From Modestobacter sp. DSM 44400 (GTDB taxonomy: Bacteria > Actinomycetota > Actinomycetes > Mycobacteriales > Geodermatophilaceae), in assembly GCF_900107175.1 (NCBI RefSeq), contig NZ_FNOZ01000045.1, positions 1 to 33,277 on the forward strand: a stretch of DNA of 33,277 nt, read 5' to 3'. How positions within the stretch are numbered: position 1 is the first letter of the stretch; each line of letters starts with the position of its first letter. Shown in pieces: positions 14,601 through 21,651 of the stretch. The position numbers and the translations under genes are program-made. Under the pieces are notes generated by a model. The model ran no database searches. It was not told where the DNA came from and saw only the letters and a list, made by a program, of their open reading frames with translations.

Positions 14601-17133
14601 GGAGCTGCTGTGCCACGCGCTGCGCTCGGGCCTGGCCTACGTGGAGGACGTCCGGACCGGTGAGCCACCGCCGTGGCCGCTGGCCGGCCGGCTCGGGTGG
14701 CGACGGGTCGCGGTGGGCGTCGATGAGTTCGGTGGCCCTCGGTACAAGCTCGAGGCGCGGGGGACCCGGTTCGGGTACGTGCTGCACGACCCGGATGGAC
14801 GGGATGGCGGCGCTCAGCTGCTGGTGGACTCCACGGCGCTGGAGCAGGTCCTGAAGGCGACCGCCGGGACGATGGCCGATGCGGTGCAGCTGGACCGCGG
14901 GACGGCGATCCGGGCGCTCTACGACGAGGGTGTGCTGATCGCTGAGGAGCGGGCCGGGACCACCCCGCGGTTCACGGTGCAGCGCACCCTGCACTGCGAG
15001 GACCGCCGGCAGCGGGTTACCGCTCTGCGCCTGTGGGAGTTGCTGGGTGAGGAAGGCGACGTCGACGGCACGCTGACGTTCCCCGAGGGGCCGGATGATC
15101 TCGGTCCCGATGACGGGGATGACCAGGTGACCGTCGAGGACGACGACAGCACTGCAGCGACTGGAGTGGAGGCCGCGGCCGCGGCGCTGTTCGGCCCCCC
15201 GTCATTTGACAGTTCGCAGCAGGGAGGTCTAGCGTCGCCGGCACCAACCGAGGGCCTGACCAGCCCCGCGGACGAGCAGGAGCATGACGCGATGGCCCAG
15301 CAGTACAGCGACGCCGAGGGGACCTTGGCTGTCGCGGAGATCCTCGACGAGCCGCGGCCCTGCCAGGCGTGCGGCCGGTCCTGCGCCGCTCGCTTCGCCG
15401 GCGTCGTGCTGCACATCCCCTGCTGGATGCGCAGCACTGCCGCCAGCCGGGTCACGCAGCCGGCCACTGCGCCTACGGCCGTTGTCGCCGAGCAGGCGCC
15501 AGTCACCTCGTCGACGTCGACGCCGACCCCGGCACCCGTCCCCGCCGCAGCGCCAACCCGGCCCGCACCGCCGACCGCGCCGGTCGCCGCAGCGCGGGCG
15601 CCGGCCACCCCCGCCACGCTGCGACCAGCGGCGTCCCGCCCGCAGCGTGGTGCGCCGGTGGCTGCAGCTGCGACGTTCGCCGCCCCGGCAGCCGTCGCCC
15701 ACACCGACGGCGTGTGGCTGCCCGACGGCACCCGCCGCGACCTCCCCGCCGAGCTGACCCACATCGGGCACCTGGCCGAGCTCGTGCACGACCTGCAGCT
15801 GGGCACGCAGGTCACCAACTGGCGCAGCGAGCCCGGGCAGCTGTGGATCACCGGGGAGCTGCTGGCAGCCCTCGACATCGACGTCGACGCGATCCCCGAA
15901 GAGCCCACCGAGCGGGTGGAGGCCATCTACGAGCTGACCCGCGGCACCCCGCTGGTGGAGCTGGCGCGAGCCGAGGGCTGGGAGCTCGGCGGCAGCGGCG
16001 ATGGTCTGCGCGGCTGGACGCGGGTCTGGCGAGGTGAGCGTCGCGGCGTGTGGATCGCGCTCATCCCGGCCATGAACGCCGACCCGCTGGAGACCCCCGT
16101 GCTGGCCGACGGCCCCTCGCCGGCCACCTTGGCCCGACGGCTGTCGCTGTTCACCGAACAGCTGAAGGCCCCGTGGGCGATGGGCGCCTCCGCGACCGGC
16201 ATCGACCTAATGATCAACCTGCGCTGGAAGGACCGGGAGCGGCTCTTCGCCCCCCGCGACCCGGTGCCCCCGGCCCAGGTGTCCACCCTCGAGCAGGACA
16301 TCAACTGGTCCCGGGTGCCCACCGAGACCGAGCGGTCGGCCCGCTTCGTCCACGCCTACGACCGCGGTGGCTCCTACGCCGCCGGCGTCGCCGGCCTCGA
16401 GCTCGGCGTGGGGGAAGCCGAGCACCACCCGCAGGGCCGCGACTTCGACCCGAAGCTGCCCGGCTACTGGAAGATCGAGGTGCCCGAGAGAGCCGGGGAC
16501 TGGCGGTTCCCGCACCCCCTCATCCCGCGCGGCTCGGCCCCGGCCCAGCCGATCTGGTTGACCACCCCGGGCCTGCAGCTGGCCTGGGAGCTCGGCTACG
16601 AGCCCGCCGTGCTGGCCGCCTACACGTGGCCGGAGCACTCCCGGGTGCTCGACCCCTGGTACGAGCGGATCCGCGACGCCCGCACCGCGCTGGACACCGA
16701 CGACGTCGACGCCCAGCGCGCCCGCGACCTGCTCAAGGTCGTCTACACGCGCACCATCGGGATGCTGGGCAGCGAGACGTTCATGGCCGGGCGCCCGGGC
16801 TATGACCCGGCTCGCCGGCACCACATCGTGGCCAAGGCGCGGGCGAACATCCTGCGTCGGATCGTGCAGATTGGCCGGGACAGCGACCGGTGGCCGGTCG
16901 CGGTCACCGCCGACACCGTCCTGTACCTCTCCGACGACCCGGACCCGGTCAGCGCCTGGCCGGGCAAGCCGGCCCAGCTGGGCCGCGGGCTGGGGCAGTT
17001 CAAGCCCGAGGCCAGCGGTCTGCTGGTCGACCAGCTGCCGCACCTGACCGGCAAGGGTTACAAGGGCAAGGAGCTGCTGGGCGAGCCTGGTGCGGCCGAG
17101 CCGGGCACTGCGCAGGCCTCCGGTGAGCGCTGA
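11623..17133 (+). CDS. Primase-ATPase fused to a Tap-like polymerase domain
   Basis: A probable replication protein of 1836 residues. Zinc finger: C52-x2-H55 and C79-x2-C82 (CHC2 primase type). TOPRIM: EGEKD at 233-237 and DRDD at 276-279. A helical linker and a P-loop ATPase follow, with Walker A GSPGSYKTS at 743-751 and ALYWADD at 793-799 as Walker B. After an Ala/Pro-rich stretch comes a CxxC...HxxC finger (C1247, C1250, H1264, C1267). The last 470 residues resemble the Streptomyces telomere-associated protein Tap: FVHAYDRGGSYAAG, LLKVVYTRTIGMLGSETFM and VTADTVLYLSDDPD look like family-B polymerase motifs A, B and C. The exact GTG start (11623 or 11644) is uncertain. A separate start at 15292 is well supported (see the promoter entry). 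The stop overlaps the next gene as TGATG. Confidence 0.75.
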   Translation: MSHGLVPVSESFAGDVARGPRTSLRRVVAALEAPHLRPLRGYRGQDVFQAPCPVHDDASPSLAVRWVSGGGRGQVLLRCHGCNADFDDLAAALGLAPSDFFDEAPQPSHADRVGVRAGRSPQQRRAGQRRGRLGRLPQPIAKPVRDEPLTAEPEHIWLAVETYPYTDAEGHLVQEVVRERCTSCSTPHKAFRQVFVVADRRVKRKPENFAPVLYRLPQVVAGVASGTPVWLLEGEKDVAAAEALGLLATTNAQGGRGFSAELAEALRGADVRVVLDRDDTGWDRGVTAHRELTAVGASVELLLPVPTAAKSDFSDHLEAGHTLEQLVPVHLEEVAAWAAVAQVRARAAGVEQTLAETQAQLAVAGESGEAEAEEAVRFARRWAQEAEIRHEVLDSALDAVRSHTARTGTVWAEEALTTAGDLRRQATTAARTALQLVGQPVPPALQLTPPVDVTAAVPNAAPAALAAAPAPRPGSATEQAAERFTRRDGGLTVDGAAIAQPLFRIVNHQIVQVDREKRRGKDSDEEAGEDLKLVLGIDVRILEMEYLEDAIAIDVDVPQLRGRESRLTQTVLNPPAPAELSGLVLSFTHPTSGEVMQLRISADQWRDASWMEALPGQPDYDGKPAGLATVRRAIKAVSPDIRMTTRYRSTGWRELPDVGWCFVHAGGGISAQGAQEMPVLLTGPLARYDLPDPSVDAAALRAAFVEHSAGMLTRLPARVTAPMLGQVYRSALGPNPWVLALIGSPGSYKTSIASLGMHHWGELWDRRKPASSMSGNGDTLNALRIKLNAAKDALYWADDVAPTKDWLAAQKLLEEFARLVHNGEQRSRSTRDGLGVLDGTPPRSSAMVTSEVMPRPGSGAQRMLVVPLQAEEISLEALIALDGEASRHGRALLMSSMLRWLAADLTGYKARYAQEAQRYAEQLRADGEQVRQAEAVGSMWSGWCAMSDFLVDVEAITAAEQEQLLARVDEALGQAVAATADPDMPSRTGARVRELLCHALRSGLAYVEDVRTGEPPPWPLAGRLGWRRVAVGVDEFGGPRYKLEARGTRFGYVLHDPDGRDGGAQLLVDSTALEQVLKATAGTMADAVQLDRGTAIRALYDEGVLIAEERAGTTPRFTVQRTLHCEDRRQRVTALRLWELLGEEGDVDGTLTFPEGPDDLGPDDGDDQVTVEDDDSTAATGVEAAAAALFGPPSFDSSQQGGLASPAPTEGLTSPADEQEHDAMAQQYSDAEGTLAVAEILDEPRPCQACGRSCAARFAGVVLHIPCWMRSTAASRVTQPATAPTAVVAEQAPVTSSTSTPTPAPVPAAAPTRPAPPTAPVAAARAPATPATLRPAASRPQRGAPVAAAATFAAPAAVAHTDGVWLPDGTRRDLPAELTHIGHLAELVHDLQLGTQVTNWRSEPGQLWITGELLAALDIDVDAIPEEPTERVEAIYELTRGTPLVELARAEGWELGGSGDGLRGWTRVWRGERRGVWIALIPAMNADPLETPVLADGPSPATLARRLSLFTEQLKAPWAMGASATGIDLMINLRWKDRERLFAPRDPVPPAQVSTLEQDINWSRVPTETERSARFVHAYDRGGSYAAGVAGLELGVGEAEHHPQGRDFDPKLPGYWKIEVPERAGDWRFPHPLIPRGSAPAQPIWLTTPGLQLAWELGYEPAVLAAYTWPEHSRVLDPWYERIRDARTALDTDDVDAQRARDLLKVVYTRTIGMLGSETFMAGRPGYDPARRHHIVAKARANILRRIVQIGRDSDRWPVAVTADTVLYLSDDPDPVSAWPGKPAQLGRGLGQFKPEASGLLVDQLPHLTGKGYKGKELLGEPGAAEPGTAQASGER
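15203..15294 (+). promoter_or_regulatory. Internal promoter, leader and start inside the replication ORF
   Basis: Within the ORF, TTGACA (15206-15211) is followed 18 bases later by TAGCGT (15230-15235), a good -35/-10 pair. It is followed by GGCCTGACCAGCC at 15253 and AGGAG 9 bases before an in-frame ATG at 15292. This would express the last 613 residues, with the second zinc finger and the Tap-like domain, as a separate protein. The block CATTTGACAGTTCGCAGC (15203-15220) differs by one base from that before the WhiB gene (22770-22787). Confidence 0.6.
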
Positions 17134-17729
17134 TGGACAAGCCCGGCTTCACCCCCCAGCTACGGGGGACGCTGTTCAGCGCGCTGACCGGCCGCGGCGG
17201 GGACGTCAGCGGGCGGCCCGACGCTGACGTGCGCGGCATGCTGCTGGCCATCGGCGGGCCGGCCAACACCAAGTCCGGCATCAACCTGACCGCGGTCGCC
17301 GCCGAGCTCGGCGTCTCCCGGCGCACCGCCGAGCGGTGGGTGACCAACGCCAGCCAGAGGATCCGGCTGCGCGGGGCGAACCTGTCGAAGGTGGTGGCGA
17401 AGTCGCGGCAGGCTGCCACGACCAAGGCCGGCCGGCGCAAGGCGATGGCTGCGGTGCGGCAGGGCCCGCGCAGTCGCTACGGGGCGAAGCTGAGCGTTAC
17501 CGGACAGCAGGGGCCGCTGCGCAGCGGGACGGCCTACCGCCGCCGCCGCAAGATCACCTTGGACCTGGCACCTGAGGCGACCGAGGCGATGCTGGCCGCC
17601 TATGAAGACGGCGGGGACAAGGGCTACATGGCCTGGCTGGAGACCTACGCCAGCGAGAACTACCTCGACGACTGGGGCTTCGACTCCATCAGCGACATCG
17701 CGGTCGACGACCCACGCAGCGGGTTGTGA
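17133..17729 (+). CDS. Tpg-like terminal protein candidate
   Basis: A 198-residue basic protein with an HTH at residues 49-71 (AAELGVSRRTAERWVTN), a Lys/Arg-rich middle, SRYGAKL, and a C-terminal part (RKITLDLAPEATEAMLAAYE, then GYMAWLETYASENYLDDWGF). The same order (HTH, basic segment, ARFGYTA-like motif, ITxxLPPAYAxxLFDAxxxG, a tail with Tyr and acidic residues) marks Streptomyces terminal proteins (Tpg, about 185 residues), which are covalently bound to linear DNA ends. The ATG overlaps the stop of the Tap-like gene by one base, like the tap-tpg operon. The family call rests on remembered sequence and should be treated as probable. Confidence 0.65.
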   Translation: MDKPGFTPQLRGTLFSALTGRGGDVSGRPDADVRGMLLAIGGPANTKSGINLTAVAAELGVSRRTAERWVTNASQRIRLRGANLSKVVAKSRQAATTKAGRRKAMAAVRQGPRSRYGAKLSVTGQQGPLRSGTAYRRRRKITLDLAPEATEAMLAAYEDGGDKGYMAWLETYASENYLDDWGFDSISDIAVDDPRSGL

Positions 17730-18397
17730 GCGGCCCGGCCGTCGGCGAGCACGGTGACCCGCTCGGCGCAGACACGGTCTGGACCCGCGACCAGCTGACG
17801 GTCGCGCTCCTCATGCTGTTCGGGCTCGCCCGCCGCGGCGGGCCCGACACCGCGGCCGCGGCCGCGGAGCTGGGGGTCAGCCGGCGCACCGTGCAGCGGT
17901 GGCTGCGGCCTCGAGCTGACGACCGCGCCCCGATCTCGTCAGCCCACGCGGCCCAGGTGCGGGCCCTGGCCGGCCTCGACGAGCAGGTGCGCCGCGACGA
18001 GCAGCGCACCGCCGACTACGCCCAGGACGCCCTGGCGCGCATCGCGCTGCCCAAGGGCCGCGGCGTGCTCCCGGCCTGGCGGGAGCAGCAGTGGCTGGAC
18101 CAGCACCTGGTGACCATCACCGAACTCGACCACGGCGTCCGGCAGGCGGCCCTGACCCGGGTCACCAGCCGGAGCCGGGAGCGTGGCCAGCCCAACAGCG
18201 GCACGGTGGTCGGGTTCTGCGTGGTGGCGACCCGCTTCCACGCCCAGCTGCTCGTCCACGAGCTGCTGACCCAGATGGGCCCCTGGCGGATCCGGGGCCG
18301 GGCCGTGGCGCCCAAGCAGGGCAGCACCCGCACCTGGCTGCCCGGCGCACCCGACGTCGACCTCAACGAGCTCGCCGTCGCTCATGGGCTGCGGTGA
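17726..18397 (+). CDS. Second HTH protein of the Tpg-like operon
   Basis: A 223-residue protein starting at GTG 17726, overlapping the previous stop as GTGA. Its HTH (AAAAELGVSRRTVQRWLRP, residues 44-62) is very close to that of the preceding Tpg-like protein (AAELGVSRRTAERWVTN), which suggests a paralogous pair or shared DNA targets. The rest is Arg-rich (TRVTSRSRERGQPNSG) with a strand-rich part (VVGFCVVATRFHAQLLVHEL). It lacks the Tpg C-terminal signature. It may be a second telomere or replication protein; its function is unknown. The stop overlaps the next GTG. Confidence 0.6.
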   Translation: MSGPAVGEHGDPLGADTVWTRDQLTVALLMLFGLARRGGPDTAAAAAELGVSRRTVQRWLRPRADDRAPISSAHAAQVRALAGLDEQVRRDEQRTADYAQDALARIALPKGRGVLPAWREQQWLDQHLVTITELDHGVRQAALTRVTSRSRERGQPNSGTVVGFCVVATRFHAQLLVHELLTQMGPWRIRGRAVAPKQGSTRTWLPGAPDVDLNELAVAHGLR

Positions 18398-18720
18398 TCA
18401 CCCTGGTCACACCGTCGTCCTCGCGCTCACCTTCTTCCGTTGTGATCACGGAAGAGGTGCACATCAGCTACAACCCGGCGACCAGCTGCAGCACGGTCGA
18501 TGACCGCTGGACGTCCCCCGGCGGCGTGCAGCGCGGCCGGCTCGGGATCCACCGTGAGCCCTACGGCTGGGCCGGAGTGGAGTGCACGGCCATGCTCTAC
18601 GCGGCCGCCGGTCGGCTGGTGCATCTCGACGTCGTCGCGGCTGCCGGCGCCCAGGCCGACGTCGTCAACCAGGTCGACGACGTCGACCAGGCTGGGCGGG
18701 GAGCCTCCGATGGGGCGTAG
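18394..18720 (+). CDS. Small hypothetical protein, 108 residues
   Basis: The GTG at 18394 overlaps the previous stop as GTGA, placing it in the same operon. No SD is visible; GTG codons at 18442 or 18457 could also be starts, and a cluster of palindromes (GGTGATCACC at 18393-18402; CTTCCGT at 18434-18440 with ACGGAAG at 18448-18454) lies over this region. The segment EVHISYNPATSCSTVDDRW and the ending rich in Asp, Val and Gln do not match a family known to me. It overlaps the next gene by 11 bases. Confidence 0.5.
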   Translation: MITLVTPSSSRSPSSVVITEEVHISYNPATSCSTVDDRWTSPGGVQRGRLGIHREPYGWAGVECTAMLYAAAGRLVHLDVVAAAGAQADVVNQVDDVDQAGRGASDGA

Positions 18721-19609
18721 TCGCAGCGCGAACCCCGACGGGTACGTCGTCGCCGCCGACCGCGGTTCCTCCAGCACCGCGACGAAACAGGCTCAGTCCA
18801 TCGGCGCTGCGGCTGCTGGGGTACGAGCCGAGACACGTGATGGGGCGCGGGAGCTGGACGCAGCCGTGGAGGCGATGCCGGGGCTGACCCGACAGCAGCG
18901 AGACCGGGAACGCGCCATGCCCCGGGCGACCACTGGTGAGGTCCCACACCCTGTCATGGAGCGCGGGCTGCCTGAACCGGACGCGATCCGGGTGCCGTTG
19001 AGCTCCCGCCAGCGCAAGGCCCGGTCGGTGAGCAAGCGGGCCGCGCAGGACCGCCTGCCGGCCACCCAGTTCACCGCGACGGAGGCGTTGATCAGTCGGC
19101 CGGAGCGGTGGTCTGAGCTCAACGACGCCCTCTCCGACGCCGCCGGCGACATCCAGGCTCTCGACGAGGGCCAGCGGCGGAGCATCCAGCGGATCGACCG
19201 GGCCGTGCAGGCGTTCGAGCGGGCCAACGACCGCGGGCACGTCATCTACAGCAACGTCCGTATGCCCCAGGTGATCAACCGATCGAACCTCGAAGGCTTC
19301 GTGCGCAACAACTTCCCGACCGGCACGATCGTCAATTTCGACAGGTTCACCGCCGGCGCGCACACCATGCACGAGATCGAGACCGACGCAGCTCCCGAGG
19401 ACCGCTCGGTCGTGTTCGAGATGCAGACCCGCCGCGGCGCGTACCTCGGCCAATCCGACAGCGTCGACAACACCTACCACCTGCTGCCCCGCGGAATGCG
19501 ACTGCGCGTCGCTGGCTCTCATCAGGCTCGCTACCGCCGCCCCGACGGCACCCTCGGCAGCCGGCACGTCGTCCAACTCGTCGACCTCGACGACCCGTCC
19601 AGCACCTGA
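18710..19609 (+). CDS. ADP-ribosyltransferase-fold-like protein
   Basis: A 299-residue protein with an Arg-rich, disordered-looking first 120 residues and a folded C-terminal part. The order HVIYSNVRMP (178-187), GTIVNFDRFTAGAHTMHEIE (205-224), VVFEMQTRRGAYLG (234-247) and NTYHLLPRGMRLRVAG (254-269) follows the layout of the ADP-ribosyltransferase fold (R, then STS, then ExE followed by LLPRG). The catalytic ExE before LLPRG is replaced by N-T-Y, so it may be an inactive or altered member. The ATG at 18710 has GGGGAG 6 bases upstream. It is the second to last gene of the operon that begins with the replication protein. The family call is tentative. Confidence 0.5.
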   Translation: MGRSRSANPDGYVVAADRGSSSTATKQAQSIGAAAAGVRAETRDGARELDAAVEAMPGLTRQQRDRERAMPRATTGEVPHPVMERGLPEPDAIRVPLSSRQRKARSVSKRAAQDRLPATQFTATEALISRPERWSELNDALSDAAGDIQALDEGQRRSIQRIDRAVQAFERANDRGHVIYSNVRMPQVINRSNLEGFVRNNFPTGTIVNFDRFTAGAHTMHEIETDAAPEDRSVVFEMQTRRGAYLGQSDSVDNTYHLLPRGMRLRVAGSHQARYRRPDGTLGSRHVVQLVDLDDPSST

Positions 19610-19622
19610 AGGAGCACGCGCC

Positions 19623-19799
19623 ATGCCCTACACCGATCGCCACGGTCGCCCCGAGCTCCTGATGCACCCCGACATCGCCCGCGGGGTGGCCTCCTACCGA
19701 CGCGAGGCGCCTCTCGAGGAACCGGCAGAGGGCACCTCCGCCAAGCCGGCCAGCAAGGGTGACCCAGCGGAGCGGCGACCTGAGCGAGCTGCGGGGTAG
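19623..19799 (+). CDS. Small hypothetical protein, 58 residues
   Basis: The ATG at 19623 has AAGGAG 8 bases upstream and starts 13 bases after the previous stop. The short protein (starts MPYTDRHGRPELLMHPDIA) is charged and probably unstructured at its end. It is the last gene of the replication operon. Function unknown. Confidence 0.55.
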   Translation: MPYTDRHGRPELLMHPDIARGVASYRREAPLEEPAEGTSAKPASKGDPAERRPERAAG

Positions 19800-19986
19800 C
19801 CAGAACAGGAGCGGCCTTACGCCGCTGCACGCGCGACACCGCGGACACCCAGGTGAGCGGTCGCGGCTCGAACACGCTTGGTCTCGCTCGACTAGCGCTC
19901 TGAGCTGCAAGTTCGAGTCAGACTCGATGTCACAACACGGGCGCAACGAGACCTTTCCTCAGTACCACTACGTGAGGAGAGATCAG

Positions 19987-21186
19987 ATGCGCCGGACCGG
20001 CGTGCTTGTCGTCACCGCCGCCCTCGGGCTGACCGTCGCCGCCTGCGGCGCCGACGGCGACCCACCCGCTGCCGACGGCTCGTCGGCCGATCTGGCGAGC
20101 TCGCTGGCCCCGCTGTTGGAGGCCGTGCCGGCCGGGCTCGTCGTCCCCGAGACCTTCGATACCACCGCGGGATTCGCCCTGCGGACCGGTGCGGGAGCCG
20201 TGAAGCGCGGCGAGGACGGCCGCGACACCTACGAGGTGACGCCGTTCGGTGTGGCCTCCTACGCCATTGACGACGCGGGCGTGCCGATCATCGAGTCGGT
20301 GAGCATGACCGGGACGGGCCAGTGGCGGCTCGAGGTCAGCGACCCCCTCCAGCCCGACACCGAGATCAAGCCCTCGCTGGTGTCGGTCGTCGGGGAGGAG
20401 ACGACCTGGCTGGGGTTGGTCGAGCACGGCACCGAGACCGGCACCTCCAAGCCGGTGACGCGCGTGAGCACCTACGACGCGAGGACCGGGGCGGTCGGCG
20501 GTCGGGCGACCGTGGACGGCGTCGACCGGATGGAGACCCACCTGGGCTCCAACATCGTGCTCTACGTCGACAGCGACCAGGGGTGGGGCACGGTGGTCAT
20601 CGACCCGGCCACCGGGACGGCGACCCGGCACGACCCAGTCACCGTGCGGGAGGGGGAGTACGAGTGGACCGAGACGGTGTTCGACGTCTACCGCGGCAAG
20701 GAGCTCGCGCTGCGGCAGTGCACCGACGAGTCCTTCTTCAGCTCCTGCCCCTCCGGCCTGCTCTACGGCGGGCAGTGGGTGCCTGGCGGCGAGAGCTACC
20801 TGGGTCTGGTCGTCACCCCCGGTGGCGCCACCGTGGGCCACGTCGACGTGGCCACGGGTAAGGACCTGGGCGGCTGCAGCGGTGAGCCGATCGACGTCGC
20901 GCCGTGGTCACCGTCTGGCCGGTACGCCGTGATCGCCGGCAACGTCGTCGACTTCACCGACCACACCGCGGTGTGCCTGGGCTTCTACCCGATCGTGACC
21001 GCCATCGACGACCAGGGCGTCGGCTACGGGTCGGCGGAGAACGGCGACCGCGTGCGGATCGACACGGCCAACGGCGGTCAGATCACCACGATGCCGGCGG
21101 ACACGGTGCTGCCGAGGGCCATCGGAGCCGGCGGCTACGGGATCTTCCGGACCGACACCTCTGTCGTGGTGCTGCCTCCGCGGTGA
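19987..21186 (+). CDS. Putative lipoprotein, beta-propeller-like
   Basis: A 399-residue predicted lipoprotein. The ATG at 19987 has AGGAGA 6 bases upstream. A short signal peptide (MRRTGVLVVTAALGLTVAAC) ends with lipobox VAAC and Cys20, and an acidic/Ala/Ser linker follows. The rest is strand-rich with repeated motifs such as STYDARTGAVGGRATVDG, VVIDPATGTATRHD, HVDVATGKDLGG and RIDTANGGQITTM, like blades of a WD40/PQQ-type beta-propeller. Its role is unknown; it sits outside the membrane. It has its own leader after the replication operon, with 187 bases between. Confidence 0.75.
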   Translation: MRRTGVLVVTAALGLTVAACGADGDPPAADGSSADLASSLAPLLEAVPAGLVVPETFDTTAGFALRTGAGAVKRGEDGRDTYEVTPFGVASYAIDDAGVPIIESVSMTGTGQWRLEVSDPLQPDTEIKPSLVSVVGEETTWLGLVEHGTETGTSKPVTRVSTYDARTGAVGGRATVDGVDRMETHLGSNIVLYVDSDQGWGTVVIDPATGTATRHDPVTVREGEYEWTETVFDVYRGKELALRQCTDESFFSSCPSGLLYGGQWVPGGESYLGLVVTPGGATVGHVDVATGKDLGGCSGEPIDVAPWSPSGRYAVIAGNVVDFTDHTAVCLGFYPIVTAIDDQGVGYGSAENGDRVRIDTANGGQITTMPADTVLPRAIGAGGYGIFRTDTSVVVLPPR

Positions 21187-21209
21187 CCTGCCCCGTGGGC
21201 CGGGCGGAA

Positions 21210-21537
21210 TCAGAACGGCGGGCTGTCCTCGGGGGCCTGCTCGATGTTCGGTAGGCCGGCGTCCACCGGCCTACCGCGAACCCGAAGCCGGGGGCGATCT
21301 CCCGGTAGTACTCCACGCAGCCGAACCAGCCGCCGCCCCGCTCCTCATCACGCATCCAGCCGTGCAGCAGGGCCGGGGCGTGCCACTCACCGCTCCACCG
21401 GACGCGGATCGGCTGGGGTGGGTCGATGACCCGCTCGGCATCCTCCAGCGCGGTGCGGAGGTCGTCCCAGCTGGTCACGATCAGGTGATCGGGGACCGGG
21501 AGCTGCCGTGGCGGCCGGCCAGGATCGCGGGACGACA
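21210..21537 (-). pseudogene. Hypothetical protein, frameshifted
   Basis: A small unrecognised protein reading SWDDLRTALEDAERVIDPPQ, then RVRWSGEWHAPALLHGWM and WFGCVEYYREIAPGFGFAVG. At 21260-21266 the frame breaks. A natural ending (VDAGLPNIEQAPEDSPPF and TGA at 21210-21212) lies one base off, so a base seems to be missing. The break lies exactly inside an 11-base inverted repeat. The start is uncertain (GTG at 21537 or 21477). Without the shift the frame runs on antisense into the lipoprotein gene. Confidence 0.5.
21249..21276. repeat. Perfect 11-bp inverted repeat in a broken gene
   Basis: CGGTAGGCCGG (21249-21259) pairs perfectly with CCGGCCTACCG (21266-21276) around the loop CGTCCA. It lies where the minus-strand hypothetical gene loses its frame. 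It may act as a hairpin terminator for the lipoprotein gene (stop at 21186), or it may have caused a polymerase or sequencing slip. Confidence 0.55.
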
Positions 21538-21651
21538 CAGCCCCCACTATCGGCCCTGGGCCGGCGACGCCGTGCCCGCACCACACCAGCGGCCCGGTGC
21601 GGGCCGGCCGTGTCAGGGTGACCGCATGGTCAGCTGCGGGCGCGGTCGACG

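Noticed and set aside
11905-14994. A 1029-codon open frame on the minus strand
   Set aside because: It is the antisense shadow of the replication gene: the plus frame has the CHC2, TOPRIM and Walker motifs, while the minus frame has none and is Arg/His/Gln-rich junk.
18091-18393. Longer start for the small gene ending at 18720
   Set aside because: It overlaps the HTH gene in another frame and is Arg/Pro-rich. The GTGA overlap at 18394 is the better start.
19905-19935. GTTCGAGTC sequence looking like a tRNA T-loop
   Set aside because: The flanking bases do not pair into a T-stem, and no acceptor or anticodon arm is present.
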